Assembly (NCBI RefSeq): GCF_022700675.1
Contig: NZ_CP062182.1
Location: 2,984,991-3,048,990 of the forward strand
Length of the DNA: 64,000 nucleotides
DNA from: Acinetobacter sp. ASP199
GTDB taxonomy: Bacteria > Pseudomonadota > Gammaproteobacteria > Pseudomonadales > Moraxellaceae
Direction of reading: 5' to 3'
In this document: positions 7,753 through 16,552 of the stretch, in pieces
Position numbering within the stretch: the first letter of the stretch is position 1
Layout of the letters: the number at the start of each line of letters is the position of its first letter
The notes under the pieces: model-generated
Databases searched by the model: none
What the model was told of the DNA's origin: nothing
The model's input: the letters and a program-made list of their open reading frames with translations, nothing else
Made by a program: the position numbers and the translations under genes

Positions 7753-10437
7753 ATGGCTCAACAAATTGATGCACCACTACGCGAAGACGTACGTTTACTG
7801 GGTAATCTGCTCGGTGAAACCTTAAAGCTACATGCGGGGCAGGATTTGTTTAATCAGGTTGAACAGATTCGGGCGCTTTCCAAGGGTGCACGTGACGGCC
7901 AGGCTGAAGCAGAAAAACAACTCGAACAATTATTTCTTAGTCTGGAAGATGATGAAATTCTTCCACTGACCCGCGCTTTTACCCACTTTCTGAACTTTGC
8001 CAATATTGCCGAGCAATATCATGTGGTACGTCGCCGCCGTCAAAGTGAATTTGATGAAACTGCCGAATCGCCAAATCCCCTGGTTCCCCTATTTGAAAAG
8101 TTTAAACAGCAGGAAATTTCCGCTGAAAGCTTATATCAGCAGATCTGCGAACTGAAAATTGAACTGGTCCTGACGGCACATCCGACTGAAGTCAGCCGCC
8201 GTACCCTGATTCAAAAATATGATGGCATCAATGACTGCCTGTCCAAGTGCGACCAGCAAAAACTGACTCCGCGTGAACGTCAAGCCGTTCTGGCGGAATT
8301 GAAACAGCTGATCACTTCTGCCTGGCAGACGGATGAAATCCGTCAACATCGTCCAACTCCAGTCGATGAAGCCAAATGGGGCTTTACCACTATTGAACAG
8401 ACTTTATGGAATGCAGTACCAAAATTCATCCGTGAACTAGATGGCATAGTACAGGAACAGTGCGGTCAGTCATTACCGCTTAGTGTAGCGCCTGTGCGTT
8501 TTGCTTCCTGGATGGGGGGTGATCGTGATGGTAATCCGAATGTGACCCATCACATCACACAGGAAGTGCTGTGGCTGTCACGCTGGAAAGCTGCTGATCT
8601 GTATTTACGTGATATTGAAGACCTACGCTGGGAACTGTCAATCCAGCAATGCAGTGAAGAACTGCAACAGGCGCTGGGCAGCTCTCATCCGGAGCCTTAT
8701 CGTGAATATCTCCGTGACACCCGCGAACGCCTCAAAGCAACGCGTCACTGGCTGGCAGAAAAACTGCAGGGTAATGATGCCGATGACAGCCAGGTCATTA
8801 AAACCAAAGATGAGTTACTACAGCCTTTATTGTTGTGCTATCGCTCGCTGCTAGCGTGCAACCTGCCAGAAATTGCCAATGGCAAACTGCTGGACTTTAT
8901 TTATCGTGTGAACAGTTTCGGTATTGAATTGCTGAAACTGGATATCCGTCAGGAGTCTGGTCGCCACCGTCAGGCAATTTCTGCGATTACGGAATATCTT
9001 GGCTTAGGTAATTTTGAAACCTGGACCGAACAGGCGCGTCAGAACTTCCTATTACAGGAACTGCAAAGCAAACGTCCCCTATTACCGAAATACCTGAATG
9101 AACCAGCAGGCAGCCTGATTGAACATCCAGATGTGCAGGAAGTCTTCGCGACTATGCGTACGCTGGCAGAACAGCCAAGTGAATCACTCGGTGCCTATAT
9201 CATTTCGATGGCGGAATACCCAAGTGATGTACTGGCGGTTTTATTGCTGCAAAAAGAAGCCGGGATTAAACAGGCACTACGAGTAGTTCCTCTCTTCGAA
9301 ACCCTGAAAGACCTCGACGGTGCAGCCAGCACCATGTCCACGCTGTTTAATATGCACTGGTACAAACAGCATATTCAGGGCAAGCATGAAGTCATGATTG
9401 GCTATTCAGATTCAGCCAAGGATGCCGGCTTTATGTCTGCCAACTGGGCGCAATACCGTGCCCAAGAGGAATTAACTGCAGTGGCACAACAGCACGGTGT
9501 TCAGTTAACGCTATTCCACGGTCGTGGCGGTTCAATCAGCCGTGGTGGTGCCCCAACACAACAGGCCTTGTTCTCGCAACCACCTGGCTCGATCTCGGGT
9601 ACGATTCGTGTCACTGAACAGGGTGAGATGATCCGCTTCAAGTTCGGTCTGGAAGGCATCGCGCTACAAAATCTGGAGATCTATACCGCTGCGACACTGG
9701 AAGCGACGCTGCTGCCGCCACCTGTGCCAAAAACAGAATGGCGTGAGCTGATGCATCAGATGACCGATTTATCAGTACAGATCTATCGTCAAACGGTACG
9801 TGAAAATCCACACTTCGTAAAATACCTGCGTACGGTAACGCCTGAGCTGGAACTGCAAATGCTGCCGCTCGGTTCACGTCCAGCAAAACGTAAAGTCAGT
9901 GGCGGCATTGAATCCTTACGTGCGATTCCATGGGTATTTGCCTGGACCCAGATCCGTCTGATGTTACCTGCCTGGCTCGGTACTGGTGCTGCATTGAATG
10001 AGGTACTGGATCAGGGTCAACGTGCCACACTCGATGAAATGCTAGCGCAGTGGCCATATTTCCAGACCCTGATTGATATGCTGGAAATGGTATTGTCCAA
10101 GGCAGATGGTGATGTGGCATTGTACTATGAATCACATCTGACCCATGATCCTGACCTGAAAGTACTGGGTGAGGAACTGCGTCAACGTCTGAAAGATGCG
10201 GTACAAACCCTGCTGACCTTAAAAGGTGAATCAAAACTGCTGACCAGTAATGATGTGCTGGATCAATCGATGCGCGTGCGTAAGCCATATTTACTGCCGC
10301 TGCACTTGTTACAGGCCGAACTGATGAAACGCCGTCGTCTGTATCTGGCAGAGCAAAATGCTGAACACACCCCGGTAGATCATGCATTAATGGTGAGTAT
10401 TGCCGGAATTGCTGCTGGTTTACGGAATACAGGCTAA
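7753..10437 (+). CDS. ppc: Phosphoenolpyruvate carboxylase
   Basis: Cytoplasmic anaplerotic enzyme: phosphoenolpyruvate + bicarbonate gives oxaloacetate + phosphate. The length of 894 aa matches the bacterial family (E. coli 883). The catalytic histidine motif LTAHPTEV is at about residue 139 and the glycine-rich signature FHGRGGSISRGGAP at about residue 587; GGDRDGNPNV and the C-terminal MRVRKPYLLPLHLLQ are also present, ending with the family's typical NTG. The ATG at 7753 has AGAGGGA upstream; a longer in-frame start at 7702 has none. A terminator follows directly, so it is probably monocistronic. Confidence 0.98.
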   Translation: MAQQIDAPLREDVRLLGNLLGETLKLHAGQDLFNQVEQIRALSKGARDGQAEAEKQLEQLFLSLEDDEILPLTRAFTHFLNFANIAEQYHVVRRRRQSEFDETAESPNPLVPLFEKFKQQEISAESLYQQICELKIELVLTAHPTEVSRRTLIQKYDGINDCLSKCDQQKLTPRERQAVLAELKQLITSAWQTDEIRQHRPTPVDEAKWGFTTIEQTLWNAVPKFIRELDGIVQEQCGQSLPLSVAPVRFASWMGGDRDGNPNVTHHITQEVLWLSRWKAADLYLRDIEDLRWELSIQQCSEELQQALGSSHPEPYREYLRDTRERLKATRHWLAEKLQGNDADDSQVIKTKDELLQPLLLCYRSLLACNLPEIANGKLLDFIYRVNSFGIELLKLDIRQESGRHRQAISAITEYLGLGNFETWTEQARQNFLLQELQSKRPLLPKYLNEPAGSLIEHPDVQEVFATMRTLAEQPSESLGAYIISMAEYPSDVLAVLLLQKEAGIKQALRVVPLFETLKDLDGAASTMSTLFNMHWYKQHIQGKHEVMIGYSDSAKDAGFMSANWAQYRAQEELTAVAQQHGVQLTLFHGRGGSISRGGAPTQQALFSQPPGSISGTIRVTEQGEMIRFKFGLEGIALQNLEIYTAATLEATLLPPPVPKTEWRELMHQMTDLSVQIYRQTVRENPHFVKYLRTVTPELELQMLPLGSRPAKRKVSGGIESLRAIPWVFAWTQIRLMLPAWLGTGAALNEVLDQGQRATLDEMLAQWPYFQTLIDMLEMVLSKADGDVALYYESHLTHDPDLKVLGEELRQRLKDAVQTLLTLKGESKLLTSNDVLDQSMRVRKPYLLPLHLLQAELMKRRRLYLAEQNAEHTPVDHALMVSIAGIAAGLRNTG

Positions 10438-10453
10438 GTCATTTTTAATCATG

Positions 10454-10484
10454 AAAAAGCGTATCTCCGTGATATGCTTTTTTA
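10454..10484 (+). terminator. Rho-independent terminator of ppc
   Basis: Stem AAAAAGCGTATC / GATATGCTTTTT with a short loop and a T-run, 17 bp after the ppc stop. Confidence 0.8.
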
Positions 10485-10735
10485 TTGATCAGCCAAATAT
10501 TCAAAAGCACTTTAGTTATATAGCCAATAAAAATTATTTATAGGTTATAACAATATTTTTTCACAGAATTAATACACTGATTTAACTTTACTTTTAATTC
10601 AAAAAAATTTTACCACCCGGTAAAATATCAAATAAAGTCATAGCATTAATTTGAACAAAAATTTTGTATCAGCGATTAAATCTTCTAAAAAACAAGAGTA
10701 TGATGTGCACAATTTATCTTTTGAGTGCTCATTTT

Positions 10736-12031
10736 ATGTCCAATTGGTTTCCCAAATGGCGCCCTTATGAGGGCAGTATCGATGCACGACCAGTAGGTAC
10801 CGCAGAATATTTACCACCTGCACAGACTGTGATTTTGGGTGTACAACACGCTTTTGCAATGTTTGGTGCCACTGTACTGGCGCCATTTTTGATGGGCTTT
10901 GATCCAAACCTGGCCATCTTAATGTCAGGTATTTGTACTATTTTATTTTTCCTGATGACCGGTGGCCGCGTGCCAAGTTATCTGGGATCAAGCTTTGCCT
11001 TCATTGGTGTGGTGATCGCGGCAACCGGTTATGCCGGTGGTGGTGGCCTCAATCCAAATATTGGCGTTGCAGCAGGCGGGATTATTGCCTGTGGTATCTT
11101 CTATGCCTTGATGGGTTTTCTGGTCATGGCGACGGGTACCCGTTGGATTGAAAAGCTGATGCCACCAGTCGTCACTGGTGCGGTGGTGATGATCATTGGT
11201 CTGAACCTTGCTCCTGTAACCGTAAAAAGTGTCATGGGCAATACCTTCAACATGTGGATGTCACTGGTCACCGTGCTGTGCATGGGTTCGATTGCGGTAT
11301 TCACCCGTGGTTTATTACAGCGCCTGCTGTTATTGGTCGGCCTGTTATTGGCTTATCTGATCTACTTTGTCCTCAGTAATGTCATGGGGTATGGCACTGC
11401 GATCAACTTTGCCCCAATTCAGCAAGCTAACTGGTTCGGTTTACCAACTTTCCATGCACCGACCTTTGAATTAAATGCCATGCTGATCATTGCACCGATT
11501 GCCTTGATTCTGGTGGCTGAAAATCTGGGGCATATTAAAGCAGTCGGCGCAATGACCGGTGAAAACCTGGATCCGCATATTGGTAAAGCTTTTGTCGCGG
11601 ATGGCGTGGCAACGACTTTAGCTGGTGGTGTCGGTGCTCCGGGGATGACGACTTATGGTGAAAATATCGGTGTGATGGCAGTCACTCGCGTTTACTCAAC
11701 CATTATCTTTGCCGTAGCGGGTGTGTTTGCAATCTTCCTTGGTCTATCCCCGAAGTTTGGTGCAGTGATTCATACCATTCCAACTGCGATTCTGACTGGT
11801 GCTTCGATTGTGGTCTTTGGTTTGATCACCATTGCCGGTGCCAAAATCTGGATTGAAAATAAAGTCGATTTCTCACAAAACAAAAACCTGATGGTTGCGG
11901 CTGTGACCATTATTTTAGGTACGGGTGACTTTGCCATGACCTTTGGTAATTTCAACCTGGGCGGAATTGGTACTGCAACATTCGCTGCATTATTCCTGAA
12001 CTGGTTCTTCAACCTGGTCGATAAAAAATAA
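10736..12031 (+). CDS. Uracil/xanthine permease, NCS2 family
   Basis: Proton-coupled nucleobase transporter of the inner membrane (UraA/RutG-like). From the ATG at 10736 the protein is 431 aa, close to E. coli UraA and RutG. About 14 hydrophobic segments are visible; QHAFAMFGATVLAP near the N-terminus and the NCS2 signature region AENLGHIKAVGAMTGENL in the middle are diagnostic, followed by GAPGMTTYGENIGVMAVTR, which holds substrate-binding residues in the family. In-frame upstream starts at 10664 and 10700 exist; the family's usual N-terminus favours MSNWFPKW. Uracil is the likeliest substrate but xanthine or others cannot be excluded. Confidence 0.92.
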   Translation: MSNWFPKWRPYEGSIDARPVGTAEYLPPAQTVILGVQHAFAMFGATVLAPFLMGFDPNLAILMSGICTILFFLMTGGRVPSYLGSSFAFIGVVIAATGYAGGGGLNPNIGVAAGGIIACGIFYALMGFLVMATGTRWIEKLMPPVVTGAVVMIIGLNLAPVTVKSVMGNTFNMWMSLVTVLCMGSIAVFTRGLLQRLLLLVGLLLAYLIYFVLSNVMGYGTAINFAPIQQANWFGLPTFHAPTFELNAMLIIAPIALILVAENLGHIKAVGAMTGENLDPHIGKAFVADGVATTLAGGVGAPGMTTYGENIGVMAVTRVYSTIIFAVAGVFAIFLGLSPKFGAVIHTIPTAILTGASIVVFGLITIAGAKIWIENKVDFSQNKNLMVAAVTIILGTGDFAMTFGNFNLGGIGTATFAALFLNWFFNLVDKK

Positions 12032-12052
12032 ACTCCAAGTCACTAATTTAAT

Positions 12053-12077
12053 AGCAGCCGCAAAGGCTGCTTTTTTT
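12053..12077 (+). terminator. Terminator after the NCS2 permease gene
   Basis: Hairpin AGCAGCC-gcaa-GGCTGCT followed by seven T residues. Confidence 0.9.
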
Positions 12078-12280
12078 ATGTCCGGAGAATTGTTTAAGAT
12101 AGATTTTTTGCAATGAGCATCCTGTAGATGCGTCTGGATTTATCTGATTTACAGCTGTTTTAAATATTGTTGAAACTGGTCGCCTGACCAAAGATACAGC
12201 CTCAAGCAGATTTTGAGGCTTAGGATGTGCTTTGCTGGAAAGCATCAGACTGGCCAGCAAAGATTTTATATAAAGATCGC

Positions 12281-12568
12281 TTAAGGACGGAATTCTTTCA
12301 GTTCGCGCTGAATGAAATACTGGAACATTTCCCGATACAGATGCTCAATAAATACTGGATCAACACCCTGATTTTGCGCTTGGGCTTTGACATTTTCGAC
12401 GATCTGCTCCATCCGTTCTGGAGATTGCAGGTCAGTTTCAGTTTTCTTGAAACGGGTGGTTTGGTCGACATAAAACTGGCGCGCAGCAATCAGCTCAACC
12501 AAAGCTGTATCAATCGCGTCAATCTGCTCACGTGCATGTTGTAATGATTCAGCTTTTACTTTGTTCAT
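12281..12568 (-). CDS. Chorismate mutase-like protein (AroQ class, PchB-like)
   Basis: Small all-helical protein of 95 aa, typical length for stand-alone AroQ chorismate mutases, which convert chorismate to prephenate; the related PchB is an isochorismate-pyruvate lyase. Helix 1 has the family pattern REQIDAIDTALVELIAARQFYVDQTTRFKK (read in short pieces: arginine in REQID, acidic pair, ARQ, K in RFKKTE), and PERMEQIVENVKAQA matches the second helix. Its start overlaps the end of the upstream gene by 20 bp, so the two are translationally coupled. A complete chorismate mutase is normally found fused in PheA, so this copy may have a separate role. A weak hairpin at 12199-12222 follows. Confidence 0.8.
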   Translation of the reverse strand: MNKVKAESLQHAREQIDAIDTALVELIAARQFYVDQTTRFKKTETDLQSPERMEQIVENVKAQAQNQGVDPVFIEHLYREMFQYFIQRELKEFRP

Positions 12569-13871
12569 GTTTATTCAGTTCACTTTCAGTTTGATTATCA
12601 CTCTTATACTTTTCTTCTAACACATTACTGAAAATACTTTCAATCATCCAGACACGATATAAGCTATTAAATACAAAACTTTGATTATCAATTCGAAGTT
12701 CCAGCACCGGCAAGTTGGGCTGAGACTTCATTTCACAGAGCATATCATTGTCTTTAAGTTTGGCCTGCAGGTCTTCTTCTGTCAGCTGTTCAATTCCGAG
12801 TTCCTGCTGTAAGGCCTTGAAATGTGGGGTATAACTCAGATCACGGCCACGCGTCCACACCGCCTGTAACATCCGGTACATCGCATCCACGCGCTCCTCT
12901 TCCGGGCAGCTGTAATACAGCTGTACCATCGGCAAAATGCTTTGTGCCGTCGGTCGGCAAAATGGGGTGAATTCGACTTCGGTCCGTTTTGACAGGCGTG
13001 TTGCCAGTCCCCAGTCAAAGCCATCACGCCCACGATAAGACAGGGGATAGACATTCAGATGAATATTATAATAATCAGCCAGTTCTTCTTTAATGTAGGC
13101 CAGCAACAGCCAGGAAATCGGATCTTCCAGGGCAATATACAGATCCAGTTCCGGATCCAAGCCCTGGATTTCATTCAGTTCTTCAGCATCACTGATCAGA
13201 TGCTCACGCCATTCAATATGATTAATCAGGAATATCGGATTACCCGTCAGTAATTTTTGCTGTTTCAGACGGCGAGTTAAACGCAGCAAATCATCTACAG
13301 CGTGATACTGACGGCCACCAAAATCAAAATAGCTAGCCAAAACCGGGGTTGTGTCAAAAACCCGTTCAGAAAAATTCTGTGGCTGATGATGGCGACTGGC
13401 CATGGTATGCAAGGTACGCAGTTTGCCATACTGCTTTTGCCACAGCATATGGAAGATATCTTCAAGCAGATAGAGAAAATCCTGTCCACGCAATGGCGTT
13501 CGGCGCAGAATGGTTTCGGCCTGTTTTAAGGCTTCTTCAGTGGGCAATTCTGGTGTTTCATGAAAGCTGAAACGATGCTGTCTGGAGAGAATTTTGGCAT
13601 CATTAATACAATAATTTTGCCATTCTTCAAAAGACATCTGATTCGGAACTTCGCCACGTTGACTGGAAATGACCACCTTTAGCGGTTTTAATTCCGGACT
13701 CAGAATCTCTTCCAGTTGTGGTAACTGCTGCACCGCCAGATAGCTATAGACATCATCCAGACGCAGGTAAATCGTTAAGCCATCTTCAACAGATAGCACC
13801 GCCTGGCGGGTTGGCTTTTGATAAAACCAACTCGATCGGATTGGATCGAACCAACGGCGTAACAGGGACAT
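12549..13871 (-). CDS. Double DsbA/HCCA-isomerase-like (thioredoxin fold) protein without CXXC
   Basis: 440-aa cytoplasmic protein; no signal peptide. Two tandem stretches look like the DsbA/2-hydroxychromene-2-carboxylate isomerase fold: about residues 30-190 (LTIYLRLDDVYSYLAVQQLPQL...) and about 235-420 (LDLYIALEDPISWLLLAYIKEEL...). Each opens with a beta strand ending D-x-x-S followed by a helix, the usual place of the active-site CXXC or Ser of the family, but no CXXC is present in either. The gene overlaps the chorismate-mutase-like gene by 20 bp. Function unknown; a glutathione-dependent isomerase or a binding protein are both possible. Confidence 0.7.
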   Translation of the reverse strand: MSLLRRWFDPIRSSWFYQKPTRQAVLSVEDGLTIYLRLDDVYSYLAVQQLPQLEEILSPELKPLKVVISSQRGEVPNQMSFEEWQNYCINDAKILSRQHRFSFHETPELPTEEALKQAETILRRTPLRGQDFLYLLEDIFHMLWQKQYGKLRTLHTMASRHHQPQNFSERVFDTTPVLASYFDFGGRQYHAVDDLLRLTRRLKQQKLLTGNPIFLINHIEWREHLISDAEELNEIQGLDPELDLYIALEDPISWLLLAYIKEELADYYNIHLNVYPLSYRGRDGFDWGLATRLSKRTEVEFTPFCRPTAQSILPMVQLYYSCPEEERVDAMYRMLQAVWTRGRDLSYTPHFKALQQELGIEQLTEEDLQAKLKDNDMLCEMKSQPNLPVLELRIDNQSFVFNSLYRVWMIESIFSNVLEEKYKSDNQTESELNKHEQSKS

Positions 13872-13949
13872 GAGATCAGCCTCAACAGATAACGGCGCAG
13901 CAGATGACAGCGTCTAACTGCTACAGGATACTATCTTTTTCATCAGAAT

Positions 13950-13970
13950 AGCAGATCGTCTAGATCTGCT
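13950..13970 (-). terminator. Hairpin between ilvD and the thioredoxin-fold gene (weak terminator)
   Basis: Perfect 8-bp stem AGCAGATC/GATCTGCT with a 5-nt loop. No clear T-run follows on either strand, so a terminator function is uncertain. Confidence 0.35.
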
Positions 13971-14027
13971 TTATGTGAAAAAAACTTATATCAATTCAAG
14001 ACAAAATGATCAATGTTTGCTGAGCCT

Positions 14028-15713
14028 TTAAATCTCGATATTGAGGTCAGTCACTGCCCCGGTTTCTGCGCCTGAAGTCAGTTTAGCAAACTTGGCCAAT
14101 GCACCATGGCTATAGTTCGGTTTTGGTTTAACCCATGCAGCCTGACGTGCAGCAATTTCCTCATCCGAGACATGCCAGATCATTTCACGGGTTTCAGCAT
14201 TAATCGAAATCTCATCGCCATTTTGTACCAGACCAATCGGTCCGCCTTCATAAGCTTCTGGCGTCACATGACCAATCACAAAACCATGACTCCCTCCGGA
14301 GAAACGACCATCGGTAATGAGGGCGACTGAAGCCCCCAGACCTTTACCAATAATCGCTGAGGTCGGTTTGAGCATCTCTGGCATGCCCGGTCCACCTTTA
14401 GGGCCGACACCGCGAATCACCACCACTTCACCCGGTTGCACTTCACCATCCAGAATCCCGCGCATCGCGCCCTGCTCGCCTTCAAAGACGCGTGCCGGTC
14501 CTTTAAAGTACAAGCCTTCCTTACCGGTAATTTTTGCCACAGCGCCTTTTGGTGACAGGTTGCCTTTGAGAATCACCAGATGCGAATCTTTTTTCACTGG
14601 CTTGTCGAACGGCAGGATAATCTGCTGATCCTCAGGATAATCTTTTACATCCACCAGGTTTTCTGCCAGCGTTTTTCCGGTCACCGTCAGACAGGAACCA
14701 TCCAGCATGCCGGCATCCAGCATACGCTTCATTAAGGGCTGAATCCCGCCAATTGCAATCAGTTCCGACATCAGGTATTTACCGGATGGACGCACATCAG
14801 CTACGACTGGAATATCTTTGCCAATCCGGACAAAATCATCCAGACTCAGCTCGACACCTGCGGTATGTGCCATCGCAAGTAAATGCAGCACCCCATTGGT
14901 TGAACCACCCAAAGCAATCAGTACTTTAATTGAATTTTCAAAAGCTGCTTTGGTCATGATGTCACGTGGCTTGATGTCCAGACGCAGCAGATTCATTACA
15001 GCTTCACCGGCACGAGCACAATCCATCTGCTTGTCCTCAGAGACCGCTTCCTGTGCTGAGGAACCCGGCAAGCTCATACCCAATGCTTCAATCGCAGAAG
15101 CCATCGAATTCGCGGTATACATCCCGCCACAAGAACCCGGACCCGGCAAAGCAACCTCTTCAATATGCTTGACCTGAATGGCATTGATTTCGCCTTTGGC
15201 ATGCTGACCGACTGCCTCAAACACAGAAATCATATCGGTATGACCTTCACCCGGCTTAATCGTACCGCCATAGATAAACAGACCCGGACGGTTGAGACGT
15301 GCTAATCCCATAATGCAGCCCGGCATGTTTTTATCGCAGCCACCGATGGCAATCACACCATCATAAGCCTGACAGCCGACCACAGCTTCAATCGAATCAG
15401 CAATAATTTCACGGGAAAGCAGAGAATATTTCATGCCTTCAGTCCCATTAGAAATCCCGTCGGAAATGGTAATGGTATTGAAGATAATCCCCTTACCTCC
15501 TGCGGTATTCACACCTTGCTCGACGGTACGTGCCAAGCCATCAATATGCATATTACAAGGGGTGACATTGGCCCAGGTTGAAGCGATGCCGATGAAAGGA
15601 CGAGTAAAGTCTTCATCCTGAAAACCGGTGGCACGCATCATGGAACGGGCGGGTGCATTTTCAATGCCCTCATAGACGGGCGCGGAATGTTCTCGGATAT
15701 TGTCTTTACTCAT
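14028..15713 (-). CDS. ilvD: Dihydroxy-acid dehydratase, short form
   Basis: Branched-chain amino acid synthesis enzyme: 2,3-dihydroxy-isovalerate (or 3-methylvalerate) to the 2-keto acid plus water. At 561 aa it is the short IlvD form, which in studied bacteria and plants binds a [2Fe-2S] cluster. The three cluster cysteines are visible in NVTPCNMH (about residue 53), [10 protein letters not shown] (about 122) and [14 protein letters not shown] (about 194). The active-site serine region [13 protein letters not shown] is near the C-terminus. A second, longer paralogue lies 0.8 kb upstream in the same orientation. The paralogous sugar-acid dehydratases (EDD, XylD) lack this exact pattern, so IlvD activity is the best call. 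Confidence 0.93.
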   Translation of the reverse strand: MSKDNIREHSAPVYEGIENAPARSMMRATGFQDEDFTRPFIGIASTWANVTPCNMHIDGLARTVEQGVNTAGGKGIIFNTITISDGISNGTEGMKYSLLSREIIADSIEAVVGCQAYDGVIAIGGCDKNMPGCIMGLARLNRPGLFIYGGTIKPGEGHTDMISVFEAVGQHAKGEINAIQVKHIEEVALPGPGSCGGMYTANSMASAIEALGMSLPGSSAQEAVSEDKQMDCARAGEAVMNLLRLDIKPRDIMTKAAFENSIKVLIALGGSTNGVLHLLAMAHTAGVELSLDDFVRIGKDIPVVADVRPSGKYLMSELIAIGGIQPLMKRMLDAGMLDGSCLTVTGKTLAENLVDVKDYPEDQQIILPFDKPVKKDSHLVILKGNLSPKGAVAKITGKEGLYFKGPARVFEGEQGAMRGILDGEVQPGEVVVIRGVGPKGGPGMPEMLKPTSAIIGKGLGASVALITDGRFSGGSHGFVIGHVTPEAYEGGPIGLVQNGDEISINAETREMIWHVSDEEIAARQAAWVKPKPNYSHGALAKFAKLTSGAETGAVTDLNIEI

Positions 15714-16010
15714 TTTATTGGTCCTGGGTGTAATTCTTGTGAAGCCTAAAAGCTGCCTAGATTTTATTCGATTGTATAGAAAGCCATGTCTACATAAAAG
15801 TAAGACTCTGTGTATCTGATTTGGTTATTTTTGCTTTTTCTCTAACCAATGAAGCAGATAAAGCGAAAGGGAGATTGCAATTGTCCTGTCGAAAGTAAAA
15901 CTCTGCCTACGCAACACTCATCAGCAGTCTCAAATTTATTTAAGGCAGTGAATAATCAAAACGTTAGATGAGCATTTGAAGTGAAATAGCATGTTATTGC
16001 CATCCGACCT

Positions 16011-16039
16011 GACTCGGACTTTTAAAGCCGAGTCTTTTT
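16011..16039 (+). terminator. Orphan plus-strand terminator, possible sRNA 3' end
   Basis: Perfect 7-bp stem GACTCGG/CCGAGTC with a 10-nt loop and five T residues on the plus strand only. No plus-strand gene lies upstream back to the divergent ilvD start at 15713, so it may end an unannotated transcript within 15714-16010. That interval has no other feature I can support. Confidence 0.7.
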
Positions 16040-16135
16040 CTTGGACGATGCCAAGCCTTGAGGGAATTTCTGAGATACATTCATCTGTTATCGTCAGTCC
16101 AATCATTGCTTGGCGCATTTTTAGTATATTCGTGC

Positions 16136-16339
16136 TTAATTTACCTGATGCAGATCAAGTTCTTCATTTGATGCCAAGACCACAGAGGCAAGGATCGGAG
16201 CCCCCAAAATCACCGGAACAGCTAAAATCCAGAAGACGACGGTATGATGTGGATTAAAGAAAAATTGAATACTAAGTGCCGCTAAAATCATAACGAGCAC
16301 TAAAATTGCCACAAAGCGGCTAATAAATTTCATTGACAT
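16136..16339 (-). CDS. Small two-helix membrane protein, hypothetical, 67 aa
   Basis: From the ATG at 16337-16339 the product begins MSMKFISRF and contains two hydrophobic segments (AILVLVMILAALSIQFFF and VVFWILAVPVILGAPILASVVLA) separated by a short N-P-H-H turn, ending with an acidic tail. The pattern and the basic N-terminus look like a genuine small inner membrane protein, but there is no strong ribosome binding site and no recognisable family. It lies between the two ilvD genes. Confidence 0.5.
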   Translation of the reverse strand: MSMKFISRFVAILVLVMILAALSIQFFFNPHHTVVFWILAVPVILGAPILASVVLASNEELDLHQVN

Positions 16340-16502
16340 GCGTGTAATCACTTTTGTATAGAGGCTGTAGTTTTACTATACACCTACTTTTACTAAGCCT
16401 TTATCGTTTTTAAATATCTACAGCACTGCCATGATTGATTTTATTGAAAGTTCACGTGATTCAATAAACCTTAAATGCTTAAGAAATAAATAGCGAAGAA
16501 AT

Positions 16503-16532
16503 AAAAAAGCACCCCATCTGGAGTGCTTTTTT
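16503..16532 (-). terminator. Terminator of the long ilvD gene
   Basis: AAAAAAGCAC/GTGCTTTTTT stem with T-runs on both strands, 20 bp beyond the stop codon of the minus-strand ilvD; can act in both directions. Confidence 0.85.
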
Positions 16533-16552
16533 GCGCTATAAAAATTTATAGC

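Noticed and set aside
12048..12260. 70-codon minus-strand frame between the permease and chorismate mutase genes
   Set aside because: It overlaps the permease terminator and has no recognisable start signal or family.
15936..16257. Two opposing frames of 60 and 88 codons around the orphan terminator
   Set aside because: Both run through the hairpin at 16011-16039, have no ribosome binding site and no coding-like composition.
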